In this document: one piece after another, positions 54,896-63,860 of the stretch
Layout: each line of letters starts with the position of its first letter
Position numbering within the stretch: the stretch's first letter is position 1
DNA from: an uncultured Acidovorax sp.
Lineage (GTDB): Bacteria; Pseudomonadota; Gammaproteobacteria; Burkholderiales; Burkholderiaceae_C
DNA: 64,000 bases
Reading direction: 5' to 3'
Assembly: GCA_913774625.1 (NCBI GenBank)
Contig: CAJYHL010000014.1
Coordinates: forward strand, 25,850-89,849
Made by a program: the position numbers and the translations under genes
Notes under the pieces: generated by a model
The model's input: the letters and a program-made list of their open reading frames with translations, nothing else
What the model was told of the DNA's origin: nothing
The model's database searches: none

Positions 54896-56529
54896 CGGCC
54901 GGTCTGCATGCAGCCCGGAGCCCCGGCACTGCCCGGGCCCTTTTGCTTTCTCTGTCGCCCAGATGCCTGCTGGCGACCGCTCTGATTGCGCTCTTGGCTA
55001 TCCATTCGATAGCAACGGCGCAAACCATCCGCGTCGCCAACCGGGGCGACGCGCTGTCGCTGGACCCGCACTCGCTGGACGAGACCGTGCAGCTCAGCCT
55101 GCTGGGCAACGTCTATGAGCCGCTGGTGGGCCGCAACAAGGATTTGAGCCTGGCGCCCGCCCTCGCCACCGCCTGGCGGCAGACGGCACCCACGGTGTGG
55201 CTCTTCGAGCTGCGGCGCGGCGTTCGCTTCCACGACGGCTCGCCCTTCACGGCGGACGACGCGGTGTTCTCGCTGCAGCGTGCCCAGAGCGAAGGCTCCG
55301 GACTGCGCAGCTACACCCGCGCGATCAAGGCGGTGCGCAAGCTCGGCGACAGCAGCATCGAGATCGAGACCGCAGAACCCCTGCCCATCCTGCCGGACAT
55401 GCTGCCGTCGGTGTACATGATGAGCCGGCGGTGGTGCGAGGCCCAGGGCGCCCGGATGCCCGCCGATGCGCGCAGCGGCGCGGCCCAGAGCGGTGCGCAG
55501 GTGCGAGCCAACGGCACCGGACCGTTCCGCGTGAGCGAGCGCCAGCCGGGCGTGCGGACCGTCTTCGTGCGCAATCCCGACTACTGGGCGCCCATCGAGG
55601 GCAATGCCGCCGAGGTGGTCTTCACGCCCATCGCCAGCGATGCCGACCGCGTGGCCGCCCTGCTGTCGGGCCAGGTGGACGTGATGGAGCCCGTGCCGGT
55701 GCAGGACATCGCTCGCGTCAACGCCCACGCCGGCACGCGTGCCGTGACCGGGCCGGAGCTGCGCACCCTGTTCCTGGGCATGGACCAGCAGCGCAGCGAG
55801 CCGCTCTATTCCAGCGTGTCGGGCAGGAACCCGTTCAAGGACGTGCGCGTACGCCGCGCCTTCTACCAGGCCATCGACATCGAAGGCATCCGCAAGAACG
55901 TGATGCGCGGCGCTTCCGAGCCTGCGGCGCTGCTGGTCGGCCCCGGCGTGAACGGCTTCCAGGCCGACATGCAGCGCCTGCCCTACGACCTCGCCGCGGC
56001 CAGGCGCCTGATGGCCGAGGCCGGCTATCCCAAGGGCTTCGAGGTCACGCTCAACTGCCCCGACGACCGCTACGTGAACGATGCCCAGATCTGCCAGGCC
56101 GTGGCGTCCAACCTGTCGCACATCCAGGTCAAGGTGCGGCTGCAGCTGGAGGGCAAGCGCAGCTATTTCCCCAAGGTGCTGCGGCGCGACACCAGCTTCT
56201 ACCTGCTGGGCTGGACGCCCGCCACCTATGACGCCGAAGACGCCCTGAACGCCCTGGTGGCCTGCCCGGACGGCAAGGGCGCGGGGCAGTACAACCTGGG
56301 CGGCTATTGCAATCCCCGGGCGGACGCGCTGATCCGCCGGATCGCGACCGAGCCCGACAAGTCCCGCCGCAACGCCCTGATCCGCGAGGCCTTGCAGATC
56401 CATGCGGACGAGGTGGGCCATATTCCGCTGCACCAGCAGGCGCTGGCCTGGGGCGTGTCCGACAAGATCCGCGTGGTGCAGCTGGCCGATGGCTTCATGC
56501 CGTTCAAGTGGATGAGCATCAGCCCTTGA
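54892..56529 (+). CDS. Peptide-type ABC transporter substrate-binding protein (family 5)
   Basis: Periplasmic solute receptor of 545 residues. A long signal peptide (LLATALIALLAIHSIATAQ) precedes TIRVANRGDALSLDPHSLDE and NVYEPLVGRNKDLSLAPALATAW, then FELRRGVRFHDGSPFTADDAVFSL, the family-5 signature. The C-terminal lobe carries FKDVRVRRAFYQAIDIEGI. A four-base overlap with the M20 gene couples their translation. Two Cys pairs (NCPDDRY..ICQ, ACPDGK..GYC) may form disulfides. The ligand is unknown, but the neighbouring hydrolase suggests acylated amino acids or small peptides. Confidence 0.92.
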   Translation: MTAGLHAARSPGTARALLLSLSPRCLLATALIALLAIHSIATAQTIRVANRGDALSLDPHSLDETVQLSLLGNVYEPLVGRNKDLSLAPALATAWRQTAPTVWLFELRRGVRFHDGSPFTADDAVFSLQRAQSEGSGLRSYTRAIKAVRKLGDSSIEIETAEPLPILPDMLPSVYMMSRRWCEAQGARMPADARSGAAQSGAQVRANGTGPFRVSERQPGVRTVFVRNPDYWAPIEGNAAEVVFTPIASDADRVAALLSGQVDVMEPVPVQDIARVNAHAGTRAVTGPELRTLFLGMDQQRSEPLYSSVSGRNPFKDVRVRRAFYQAIDIEGIRKNVMRGASEPAALLVGPGVNGFQADMQRLPYDLAAARRLMAEAGYPKGFEVTLNCPDDRYVNDAQICQAVASNLSHIQVKVRLQLEGKRSYFPKVLRRDTSFYLLGWTPATYDAEDALNALVACPDGKGAGQYNLGGYCNPRADALIRRIATEPDKSRRNALIREALQIHADEVGHIPLHQQALAWGVSDKIRVVQLADGFMPFKWMSISP

Positions 56530-56615
56530 AGAGGCCCGGTGGCGGCCACGGCCAGAGTGCCCCAGGAGTTCCGGAAAAGCGTTTCGAAAAGAAGAGAAAA
56601 GAAGAGTCCCTCACG

Positions 56616-57533
56616 ATGAAGAAAACCCTCTCTCGCTGGTACGACAGCGATGTCGGCTACAGCTTCCGCACCTCGCCGGTGGCCATCGCCGCAGCGCTGG
56701 TGGCGCTGGTGTGCCTCTTTTGCGCCGTGTTCGCTCCCTGGGTGGCACCGCATAACCCCTTCGACCTGACCACGCTGGAGCTGTCCGACGCGCGCCTGCC
56801 GCCCGCATGGAACGCGGAGGGCGGCGGCAGCTGGAAGTACCCGCTGGGCACCGACGACCAGGGCCGCGACATCCTCTCGGCTGTGATCTACGGCGCGCGC
56901 ATCTCGCTCGTCGTGGGCTTCGCCTCGGTGGCGCTGTCGGTGGTGGCCGGCGTGGCGCTGGGCCTGCTGGCGGGCTTCAAGGGCGGCTGGATCGACGGCC
57001 TGCTGATGCGCCTGTGCGACGTGATGCTGTCGTTCCCGGCCATCCTGGTGGCGCTGCTCATCGCCGGCGTGGGGCGGGCCGTGTTCCCCAATGCCGGCGA
57101 ATCGCTGGCCTTCGGCGTGCTGATCCTCTCCATCTCGCTGACCGGCTGGGTGCAGTACGCGCGCACGGTGCGCGGCTCCACGCTGGTCGAGCGCAATAAG
57201 GAGTACGTGCAGGCCGCGCGCGTGACGGGCGTGGCGCCGCTGTCCATCATGCGCCGCCACGTGCTGCCCAACGTGCTGGGGCCGGTGCTGGTGCTGGCCA
57301 CCATCCAGGTGGCGACTGCCATCATCACCGAGGCGACGCTCTCCTTCCTGGGCGTGGGCGCGCCGCCCACCTCGCCCTCGCTGGGCACGCTGATCCGCGT
57401 CGGCAACGACTACCTGTTTTCGGGCGAGTGGTGGATCACCGTGTTCCCGGGCGCCATGCTGGTGCTGATCGCCATCTCGGTGAACCTGCTGGGCGACTGG
57501 CTGCGCGATGCATTGAACCCCCGCCTGCGTTGA
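56616..57533 (+). CDS. Peptide-type ABC transporter permease (DppC/OppC-like)
   Basis: Second permease (305 residues): N-terminal helix followed by APWVAPHNPFDLTTLELSDARLPP and PLGTDDQGRDILSAVIYGARISL, the DppC-family signature, then EAA-type loop EYVQAARVTGVAPLSIMRRHVLP and FLGVGAPPTSPSLGTLI. The ATG at 56616 lies 86 bases after the binding-protein gene in a purine-rich stretch; the longer frame upstream overlaps that gene and is not needed. A copy of the CCCCCTGAG element follows its stop. Confidence 0.93.
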   Translation: MKKTLSRWYDSDVGYSFRTSPVAIAAALVALVCLFCAVFAPWVAPHNPFDLTTLELSDARLPPAWNAEGGGSWKYPLGTDDQGRDILSAVIYGARISLVVGFASVALSVVAGVALGLLAGFKGGWIDGLLMRLCDVMLSFPAILVALLIAGVGRAVFPNAGESLAFGVLILSISLTGWVQYARTVRGSTLVERNKEYVQAARVTGVAPLSIMRRHVLPNVLGPVLVLATIQVATAIITEATLSFLGVGAPPTSPSLGTLIRVGNDYLFSGEWWITVFPGAMLVLIAISVNLLGDWLRDALNPRLR

Positions 57534-57539
57534 CATGCG

Positions 57540-57625
57540 GCACAACCCCCTGAGCGGCTTCGCCGCTTCCCCCTTCTCTCATCGCTGCGCGCCTGGGCAG
57601 CGCCGGTGGCATGGGCCTGCCGGTG
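57540..57625 (+). repeat. Dispersed CCCCCTGAG hairpin element (copy C), inside the peptide operon
   Basis: GCACAACCCCCTGAG, a perfect hairpin (AGCGGC TTC GCCGCT), TTCCCCCTTCTCTC, then GCGCGCCTGGGCAGCGCC. It begins a few bases after the permease stop and separates it from the ATPase gene. The first 15 bases and the TTCCCCCTTCTCTC block are identical to copy B. Confidence 0.75.
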
Positions 57626-57643
57626 CCAACGAATAACGGATCG

Positions 57644-58660
57644 ATGGATATGTCATTACTCGAAGTGCAAAACCTCGTCGTCGAATTCCCCGGCCGCCGC
57701 GGCACGCTGCGGGCGCTGGACGACATCTCCTTTTCCATCGCGCCCGGCGAGATCCTGGGCGTGGTGGGCGAATCGGGCGCGGGCAAGTCGCTCACGGGCG
57801 CGTCCATCATCGGCCTGCTGGAACCGCCGGGGCGCATCGCCTCGGGCCGCATCCTGCTGGAGGGCGAGCGCATCGACGACCTGCCTGCGCACAAGATGCG
57901 TCAGGTGCGCGGCCGGCGCATCGGCGCCATCTTCCAGGACCCGCTGACCTCGCTGAACCCGCTCTACACCGTGGGCCAGCAGCTCGTCGAGACCATCCGC
58001 ACCCACCTGCCTATGAACGCCGCCCAGGCCCGGCAGCGCGCCATCGACCTGCTCAAGGACACCGGCATTCCCGCCGCGGAGCAGCGGGTGGACCACTACC
58101 CGCACCAGTTCTCGGGCGGCATGCGCCAGCGCGTGGTGATCGCCCTGGCGCTGGCGGCCGAGCCGCAGCTCATCGTGGCCGACGAGCCCACCACGGCGCT
58201 GGACGTCTCCATCCAGGCGCAGATCATCCAGCTGCTCAAGAACATCTGCCGCACGCGCGGCGCCGCCGTGATGCTGATCACGCACGACATGGGCGTGATC
58301 GCCGAAACCTGCGACCGCGTGGCCGTGATGTATGCCGGCCGCATCGCCGAGATCGGGCCCGTGCACCAGGTCATCAACCAGCCCGCCCACCCCTATACCG
58401 CCGGCCTGATGGCCTCCATTCCCGACATGGAGCAGGACCGCGAGCGCCTGAACCAGATCGACGGCGCCATGCCGCGCCTGAACGCCATTCCCGCCGGCTG
58501 CGCCTACAACCCGCGCTGCCCGCAGGCCTTCGGCCGCTGCCGCACCGAGCGGCCTGACCTGCTGCCCGCCGGCGCCACCCGTGCCGCCTGCTGGCTGCAC
58601 GACCCCCGTTCCGCCGCTGCGGCCGTGGCCGCGGCGGACCTGGAAGGAGCCGACGCATGA
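57644..58660 (+). CDS. Peptide-type ABC transporter ATPase (DppD/OppD-like)
   Basis: ATP-binding protein of 338 residues: Walker A GESGAGKS, Q-loop IFQDPLTSLNPLYTVG, signature FSGGMRQRVVIALAL, Walker B LIVADEPTTALDVSIQ and H-loop LITHDMGVIAE, with a C-terminal Cys-containing CAYNPRCPQAFGRCRTERP segment that in this family binds an iron-sulfur cluster. The ATG at 57644 is chosen (an ATG two codons later and one at 57611 are alternatives). It overlaps the next ATPase by four bases. Confidence 0.94.
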   Translation: MDMSLLEVQNLVVEFPGRRGTLRALDDISFSIAPGEILGVVGESGAGKSLTGASIIGLLEPPGRIASGRILLEGERIDDLPAHKMRQVRGRRIGAIFQDPLTSLNPLYTVGQQLVETIRTHLPMNAAQARQRAIDLLKDTGIPAAEQRVDHYPHQFSGGMRQRVVIALALAAEPQLIVADEPTTALDVSIQAQIIQLLKNICRTRGAAVMLITHDMGVIAETCDRVAVMYAGRIAEIGPVHQVINQPAHPYTAGLMASIPDMEQDRERLNQIDGAMPRLNAIPAGCAYNPRCPQAFGRCRTERPDLLPAGATRAACWLHDPRSAAAAVAAADLEGADA

Positions 58661-59697
58661 CCGACGAGCACCGCAACACCTCCCAGCCGCTGGTGCAGGC
58701 GCACGACCTGGCCCGTACCTTCGACGTTTCCGCGCCCTGGCTCAACCGCGTGCTGGAAGGCAAGCCGCGCACGCTGCTGCATGCGGTGGACGGCGTGAGC
58801 TTCGAGATCGAGCGCGGCCAGACGCTGGCCCTGGTCGGCGAATCGGGCTGCGGCAAGAGCACCGTCGCGCGCCTGCTGGTGGGCCTCTACGAGCCCACGC
58901 GCGGCGGCTTCACTTTCGACGGGCAGGACGCGCACGCCGCCTTCAAGGGCAAGGGCGCGCGCGCCATGCGCCGCCGCATCCAGATGATCTTCCAGGACCC
59001 GTATGCCAGCCTGAACCCGCGCTGGCTGGTGGAGGACATCGTGGGCGAGCCGCTGCGCGAGCACGGCCTCATCACCGACAAGGCAGCGCTCAAGGCCCGC
59101 GTGGGCGAGCTGCTGCAGTCGGTGGGCCTGTCCCCGGCCGACATGGCCAAGTACCCGCACCAGTTCTCGGGCGGCCAGCGCCAGCGCATCTCCATCGCCC
59201 GGGCGCTGGCCACCGAGCCCGAATTCCTGGTGTGCGACGAGCCCACTTCGGCGCTGGACGTCTCGGTGCAGGCGCAGGTGCTCAACATCATGAAGGACCT
59301 GCAGCGCGAGCGTCAGCTGACCTATCTCTTCATCAGCCACAACCTGGCCGTGGTGCGCCACGTGAGCGACCAGGTCGGCGTGATGTACCTGGGCCGCCTG
59401 GTGGAGCTGGCGGGCAAGCAGCAGCTCTTCGCCGCGCCGCGCCACCCCTACACACGCATGCTGCTGGACGCCATTCCCAAGATGCACGACACCGGCCATG
59501 CCCGCACGCCCGTGCAGGGCGAGGTGCCCAACCCCTTGAGCCCGCCCAGCGGCTGCGCCTTCAACCCGCGCTGCCCCTATGCCAACGACCGCTGCCGCAG
59601 CGAGCGGCCGGCGCTCATCGACGATGGCGGCACGCGCGTGGCCTGCCATGCGGTGGAAGAAGGGCGCATTCCGCGCCCCGAAGCCGTGGCGGCCTGA
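58657..59697 (+). CDS. Peptide-type ABC transporter ATPase (DppF/OppF-like)
   Basis: Partner ATPase of 346 residues: Walker A GESGCGKSTVARLL, Q-loop IFQDPYASLNPRW, signature FSGGQRQRISIARAL, Walker B FLVCDEPTSALDVS, H-loop FISHNLAVVRH, and a C-terminal CAFNPRCPYANDRCRSERP cluster-binding segment. ATGA overlap with the preceding gene. It completes the permease/hydrolase/binding-protein/permease/ATPase/ATPase operon. The 109-base gap to the convergent DoxX gene has no clear terminator. Confidence 0.94.
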   Translation: MTDEHRNTSQPLVQAHDLARTFDVSAPWLNRVLEGKPRTLLHAVDGVSFEIERGQTLALVGESGCGKSTVARLLVGLYEPTRGGFTFDGQDAHAAFKGKGARAMRRRIQMIFQDPYASLNPRWLVEDIVGEPLREHGLITDKAALKARVGELLQSVGLSPADMAKYPHQFSGGQRQRISIARALATEPEFLVCDEPTSALDVSVQAQVLNIMKDLQRERQLTYLFISHNLAVVRHVSDQVGVMYLGRLVELAGKQQLFAAPRHPYTRMLLDAIPKMHDTGHARTPVQGEVPNPLSPPSGCAFNPRCPYANDRCRSERPALIDDGGTRVACHAVEEGRIPRPEAVAA

Positions 59698-59806
59698 GCC
59701 CGGATGGGCACGGGCCTCCAGGTACAGGCAGGCGCTTGGATCCCCCTGCATCTGCTGCTGTTGATTCGAGGGCCATCGTCCACGCTGCCTTCGCGCCGAT
59801 CCGCCC

Positions 59807-60280
59807 TCAGTTGAAGCGGCCCTGCGCGCCGCCCAGGCCGTAGCGGCCGGCACCCAGCAGCATCACGGCCAGGGCGCCGAACAGGTACAGGCCCTGCAGC
59901 TCCAGCGCCCAGCCGCCCTGGCTGGTCAGCGCGAACAGGTCGGCGCGATGCACCAGCGCGAAGGCCACCAGCATGTTGACGACGATGATGGCCGCGCCTG
60001 CGCGCGTGAACAGGCCTGCGATCAGCAGCAGCGGCGCCAGCACCTCGCCCACCAGCACGCCGTAGGCCAGCACGCCCGGCAGGCCAGCCTTCTCCAGCAT
60101 GCCGCCGATGAAGCCCACCCCGTGCTGCAGCTTGAAGATGCCGTGCAGCAGCACCAGCACGCCGACCGCCAGGCGCAGCACCAGCTTGCCTGCGTCGTCG
60201 CCCGGCGCGTGGGGGAGTGGGCCCGTGGCGGGGGCGGAATGGTGGTGGGTGCGGGGGGCTGTATTCGTGCTCATGTCCAT
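59807..60280 (-). CDS. DoxX-family membrane protein
   Basis: A 157-residue protein with four predicted membrane helices: LVLRLAVGVLVLLHGIFKLQHG, GVLAYGVLVGEVLAPLLLIAGL, AIIVVNMLVAFALVH and LYLFGALAVMLLGAG, the DoxX layout (LRL..G.L...HG..K). The N-terminus is His/Pro-rich. DoxX relatives take part in membrane redox or quinone-linked processes; no specific role can be given. ATG at 60280 (another two codons later). Divergent from the nucleotidase gene across 284 bases, which contain no recognised site. Confidence 0.87.
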   Translation of the reverse strand: MDMSTNTAPRTHHHSAPATGPLPHAPGDDAGKLVLRLAVGVLVLLHGIFKLQHGVGFIGGMLEKAGLPGVLAYGVLVGEVLAPLLLIAGLFTRAGAAIIVVNMLVAFALVHRADLFALTSQGGWALELQGLYLFGALAVMLLGAGRYGLGGAQGRFN

Positions 60281-60564
60281 GGGAAAGCTCCTGGCCGGGC
60301 CGGATGCGAAGTCAAGGAAAGAAAGGGAAGGGAAATGAAGGGACAGGGCGGATCGGCCGGGCCGCGGCCTGCCTCCCCCGTCCGCAGCCCGCAGTGTGCG
60401 CAGCCGCCACCGGCCTGTCTGTGCGTTTGCGCACATGCCGCATGTCGGAGCGGCCACTGCCGGCGCCCCGCAAGTCTGCAGACCGTGCAGGGGATTGTTC
60501 ATGCCGCTGTCATGGGGTCTGCCCAGCATCCGGGCCTTCTACAAGGAAGGTGGAGAAGCTGGAT

Positions 60565-62559
60565 ATGCCTGACATGAACAACACGAAAGCGAATGCACGC
60601 CTGCGCCGCCAGGGCCCGGCGGCGCGCTCCTGGGCCGCAGGCGCACTCGCGCTGGCCACGGCCGCACTGCTGGCCGCCTGCGGCGGTGGCTCCGACGGCG
60701 GCGGCACGGCCAGCCCCGCCAGCCCCGCTCCCATGCCGGCGCCCACGCAGGCCCAGCCGCTGGATCTGACCATCCTGCACATCAACGACCACCATTCCAC
60801 GCTGGAGGCGGGCAACAAGACGCTGCAGCTCTCGGCCGGCGGCAGCTCGGCCGTGGCGGTGTCGGTGAATGCGGGCGGCTTTCCCCGCGTGGCGGCGGCC
60901 ATCGGCGAGCTGGCAGCCCAGTCGCCCAACGTGCTGAAGCTGCATGCCGGCGATGCGCTGACCGGCACGCTCTACTTCAACCGCGCGGGCGCCGACGGCG
61001 AGGCCGACGCGGCGATGATGAACACCGTCTGCTTCGATGCCTTCACGCTGGGCAACCATGAGTTCGACAAGGGCGACAGCGGCCTGAAGAGCTTCATCGA
61101 CCTGCTGCACAAGGGCAGCTGCAAGACCCCGGTGCTCAGCGCCAACGTGCGCTTCGGCGCGAATTCGGCGCTCAACCCGGCCAGGACGTCCGACGGCGTC
61201 AATGCCTCCACGGTGGTCGAGCGCGGCGGCCAGAAGATCGGCATCGTGGGCCTGACCATCGCCGGCAAGACCAAGGCCTCGTCCAGCCCCGATCCCGACA
61301 CCACCTTCGAGGACGAAATCCAGGCCGCGCAGCGCGAGATCGACCGCCTGCGCGCCCAGGGCATCAACAAGATCATCCTCATGAGCCACATCGGCTACGA
61401 CTACGACCTGCAGGTCGTGCCCAAGCTCTCGGGCGTCGATGTGGTGGTGGGTGCCGATTCGCACACCCTGCTGGGCCCCGACACGCTGCGCACGACCGGC
61501 GTGGGCACGCCGGCCGGCGCCTATCCCACCCGCCTGGCCAACAAGGACGGCAAGACCGTCTGCGTGGTCCAGGCCTGGGAATACGCCCAGGTCGTGGGCG
61601 AGCTCAAGGTGCGCTTCGACGCCAACGGCGACGTGGCCAGCTGCGCCGGCACGCCGCATGTGCTGATCGGCGACAGCTTCACCATCGGCGGCAAGGCCGC
61701 CACCGACGCCGAAGCCCAGGCGCTGAAGGCCAGCGTGGCCGCCACGGGCTTCCTGCGCACCACGGCCCCGTCGGCCGCCGCCACCAGCGTGCTGCAGCCC
61801 TTCAAGGACCGCGTGGCGGTGTTCAACCAGAAGCTGGTCGCCATGGTGCCGCAGGAACTCTGCTCGCGCCGCGTGCCCGGCGGGGTGGGCACGGTGGACT
61901 ACGGCCGTTCCAGCGCGGCCTGCAACACCGAAGGCAGCGTGAGCCTGCGCGGCGGCGACATCCAGCAGCTGGTGGCCCAGGCCTACCTGGAAGTGGCCAA
62001 CGCCCAGTACGGCGGCGCCGACCTCTCGCTGCAAAGCGGCGGCGGCGTGCGCATTCCGCTCACGGGCAACGTGACGGCCGCCCAGGTGATCCAGGTCCTG
62101 CCCTTCGGCAACAAGCTGTTCCGCCTGGACATCACGGGCGCCGAGGTCAAGTCCATGCTGGAAGACGGCCTGGAAGCCGTCTATGGCACGGGCGGCTCCA
62201 CCGGCCCCTATCCCTACACCGGCGGTCTGCGCTACGACGTGAACGCCTCGGCTGCTTTCGGCCAGCGTGTGAGCAACATCGAGGTGCGCGACGCCAGGTC
62301 CGGCAACTGGGCCGCGCTCGATGCTGCCCGGACCTACAAGCTCTTCGTGCTGAGCTTCAACGCCACCGGCGGCGACGGCTACAAGACCCTGGCCGCCGTG
62401 CCCGCCGCGCGCCGCCTGGACATCGGCGTGCTCGATGCCGACGTGTTCTTCAGCTACATCGAGAAGCAGCCCAAGGACGCCGCCAGCGGCCTGCCGGTGC
62501 TGAGCCGCCTGCCCACCGCGCTCTACAGCACCAAGAGCTTCACGCCGCCGGCCAAGTAA
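60565..62559 (+). CDS. 5'-nucleotidase / UshA-like metallophosphatase lipoprotein
   Basis: A 664-residue exported enzyme: lipobox ALLAAC (Cys 39) with a Gly/Ser/Pro tether, then the calcineurin-like metallophosphatase domain (LTILHINDHHST; KLHAGDALTGTLYF; FTLGNHEFDKGD; MSHIGYDYDL; VVVGADSHTLL) and the C-terminal 5'-nucleotidase domain (SGGGVRIPLTGNVTAAQVI; VLSFNATGGDGYKT). It would hydrolyse extracytoplasmic nucleotides to recover nucleosides and phosphate. Ribosome-binding site GGTGGAGAAGC precedes the ATG. A GC hairpin (GGCAGGG/CCCTGCC) without a T run follows. Confidence 0.93.
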   Translation: MPDMNNTKANARLRRQGPAARSWAAGALALATAALLAACGGGSDGGGTASPASPAPMPAPTQAQPLDLTILHINDHHSTLEAGNKTLQLSAGGSSAVAVSVNAGGFPRVAAAIGELAAQSPNVLKLHAGDALTGTLYFNRAGADGEADAAMMNTVCFDAFTLGNHEFDKGDSGLKSFIDLLHKGSCKTPVLSANVRFGANSALNPARTSDGVNASTVVERGGQKIGIVGLTIAGKTKASSSPDPDTTFEDEIQAAQREIDRLRAQGINKIILMSHIGYDYDLQVVPKLSGVDVVVGADSHTLLGPDTLRTTGVGTPAGAYPTRLANKDGKTVCVVQAWEYAQVVGELKVRFDANGDVASCAGTPHVLIGDSFTIGGKAATDAEAQALKASVAATGFLRTTAPSAAATSVLQPFKDRVAVFNQKLVAMVPQELCSRRVPGGVGTVDYGRSSAACNTEGSVSLRGGDIQQLVAQAYLEVANAQYGGADLSLQSGGGVRIPLTGNVTAAQVIQVLPFGNKLFRLDITGAEVKSMLEDGLEAVYGTGGSTGPYPYTGGLRYDVNASAAFGQRVSNIEVRDARSGNWAALDAARTYKLFVLSFNATGGDGYKTLAAVPAARRLDIGVLDADVFFSYIEKQPKDAASGLPVLSRLPTALYSTKSFTPPAK

Positions 62560-62609
62560 AAGGGAGGGCAGGCAGGGGCACTCCGCCGCAGAGCGGTCCC
62601 TGCCGTCGC

Positions 62610-63794
62610 TTAGCGCCTCACGTTGTCGTACAGCGCCCGGATCAGATCCGACTGGGTGATGATGCCCACCACCCGGCGCCCCGCGTCGATGATGGGAATG
62701 TGGCGATGGCCGCCGTCGGAGAACACCGGCACGAGGTCGATCAGCAGCCGGTCGCTGCTGGCCACGCGCACCTGCCGGGTCATGATCTCGCCCACCGTGC
62801 GCTCGCCGGCCGGGCGCCGCTGCGTGCCGCGCCGCAGCAGGGCGCGCAGGTGCCAGCCCAGGCCCTCGTGCGCGTCCAGGTCCACCTGCCGCATGAAGTC
62901 GGCCACCGTCACGATGCCCACCAGATGCTGCTGCCGGTCCACCACCGGCAGGGCTTTCACGCGGCGCTCGCGCATGGTGGCCCAGGCCTGGCGCAAGGGC
63001 ATGTCGGCGCGGGCCACGGCGGGGCTGGGGCTCATCACGTCGGCGCAGCGCAGCTCGCCCAGGGTGCGCTGGTAGGCGGCGGCTTCCGCGTATTGCAGCA
63101 GCGCCTGCAGGTCGTCGGGGTTCACGTCCACCAGCTGGTTGTAGTGCGCCAGCGCGGCGTCCAGGTCGTGGCGCGTCAGATGGGCGCCGGGCGTGGCGGG
63201 CGCCTGTGCCGCCTGCCGGTGCGCCTGCGGCCAGGGCCGGCCGGTCAGCTGGTTGTAGAGCAGGCCGGCCGCCACCAGCAGGGCCGAATCCAGCATCACC
63301 GGCTGCAGCGCATAGGCGAAGTCGTGGTGCCCGCCCAGCACCATCAGCAGGGCCGATGCGCCGCCCGGCGGATGCAGGCAGCGCAGCGCCAGCATCGCGG
63401 CGATGGCCAGGCCCACGGCCAGCGCCGCCGCCATGCCGGCATGCGGCACCCAGCGCGCGCAGGCCACGCCCACCAGGGCCGACACCGTGTTGCCGCCCAC
63501 CACCGACCAGGGCTGGGCCAGCGGGCTGGACGGCACGGCGAAGACCAGCACCGCGCTGGCGCCCAGCGGCGCCACCAGCGCGGCGGCCAGCAGCGCCTGG
63601 CCCTCGGCCCCGTGGCCGGCCAGCGTCCAGCCCGCCAGCACGGCGCTGAACAGGATGCCCAGCGCGGCACCGGTGCTGGCACGGAACTTCTCGCGCGTGC
63701 TCAGGGCCTGCGCGGCGGGCCAGAAGGCCTGCAGCCAGGCGGCCAGGGCGGCGGTGCGGGAGGTGGGCGGCTGAGGAGGTGTCGAAGTGGGCAT
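62610..63794 (-). CDS. HPP-family membrane protein with tandem CBS domains
   Basis: A 394-residue inner-membrane protein. The N-terminal half is the HPP integral membrane domain of about four to six helices with the naming motif (LRCLHPPGGASALLMVLGG) and PWSVVGGNTVSALVG. The C-terminal half carries two CBS motifs (DVMSPSPAVARADMPLRQAW...VKALPVVD...LVGIVTVADF; IMTRQVRVASSDRLL...HIPIIDAGRRVVGIITQSDLI), which sense adenine nucleotides in other proteins. HPP proteins have been linked to nitrite transport in plants and cyanobacteria; substrate here is unknown. ATG at 63794 chosen over one 16 codons upstream. Confidence 0.9.
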   Translation of the reverse strand: MPTSTPPQPPTSRTAALAAWLQAFWPAAQALSTREKFRASTGAALGILFSAVLAGWTLAGHGAEGQALLAAALVAPLGASAVLVFAVPSSPLAQPWSVVGGNTVSALVGVACARWVPHAGMAAALAVGLAIAAMLALRCLHPPGGASALLMVLGGHHDFAYALQPVMLDSALLVAAGLLYNQLTGRPWPQAHRQAAQAPATPGAHLTRHDLDAALAHYNQLVDVNPDDLQALLQYAEAAAYQRTLGELRCADVMSPSPAVARADMPLRQAWATMRERRVKALPVVDRQQHLVGIVTVADFMRQVDLDAHEGLGWHLRALLRRGTQRRPAGERTVGEIMTRQVRVASSDRLLIDLVPVFSDGGHRHIPIIDAGRRVVGIITQSDLIRALYDNVRR

Positions 63795-63860
63795 GGCAGG
63801 ACGTGGTCGGCGCCCCGAGTGTGGCGCATGCCGGCTGCCCACACGCCGCTGCCCATCGCC

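Noticed and set aside
54997..55015. GGCTATCCATTCGATAGC palindrome within the binding-protein gene
   Set aside because: It resembles the ATAGCT-type repeats, but it lies inside a normal signal peptide and no other block of the repeat is present, so chance is as likely.
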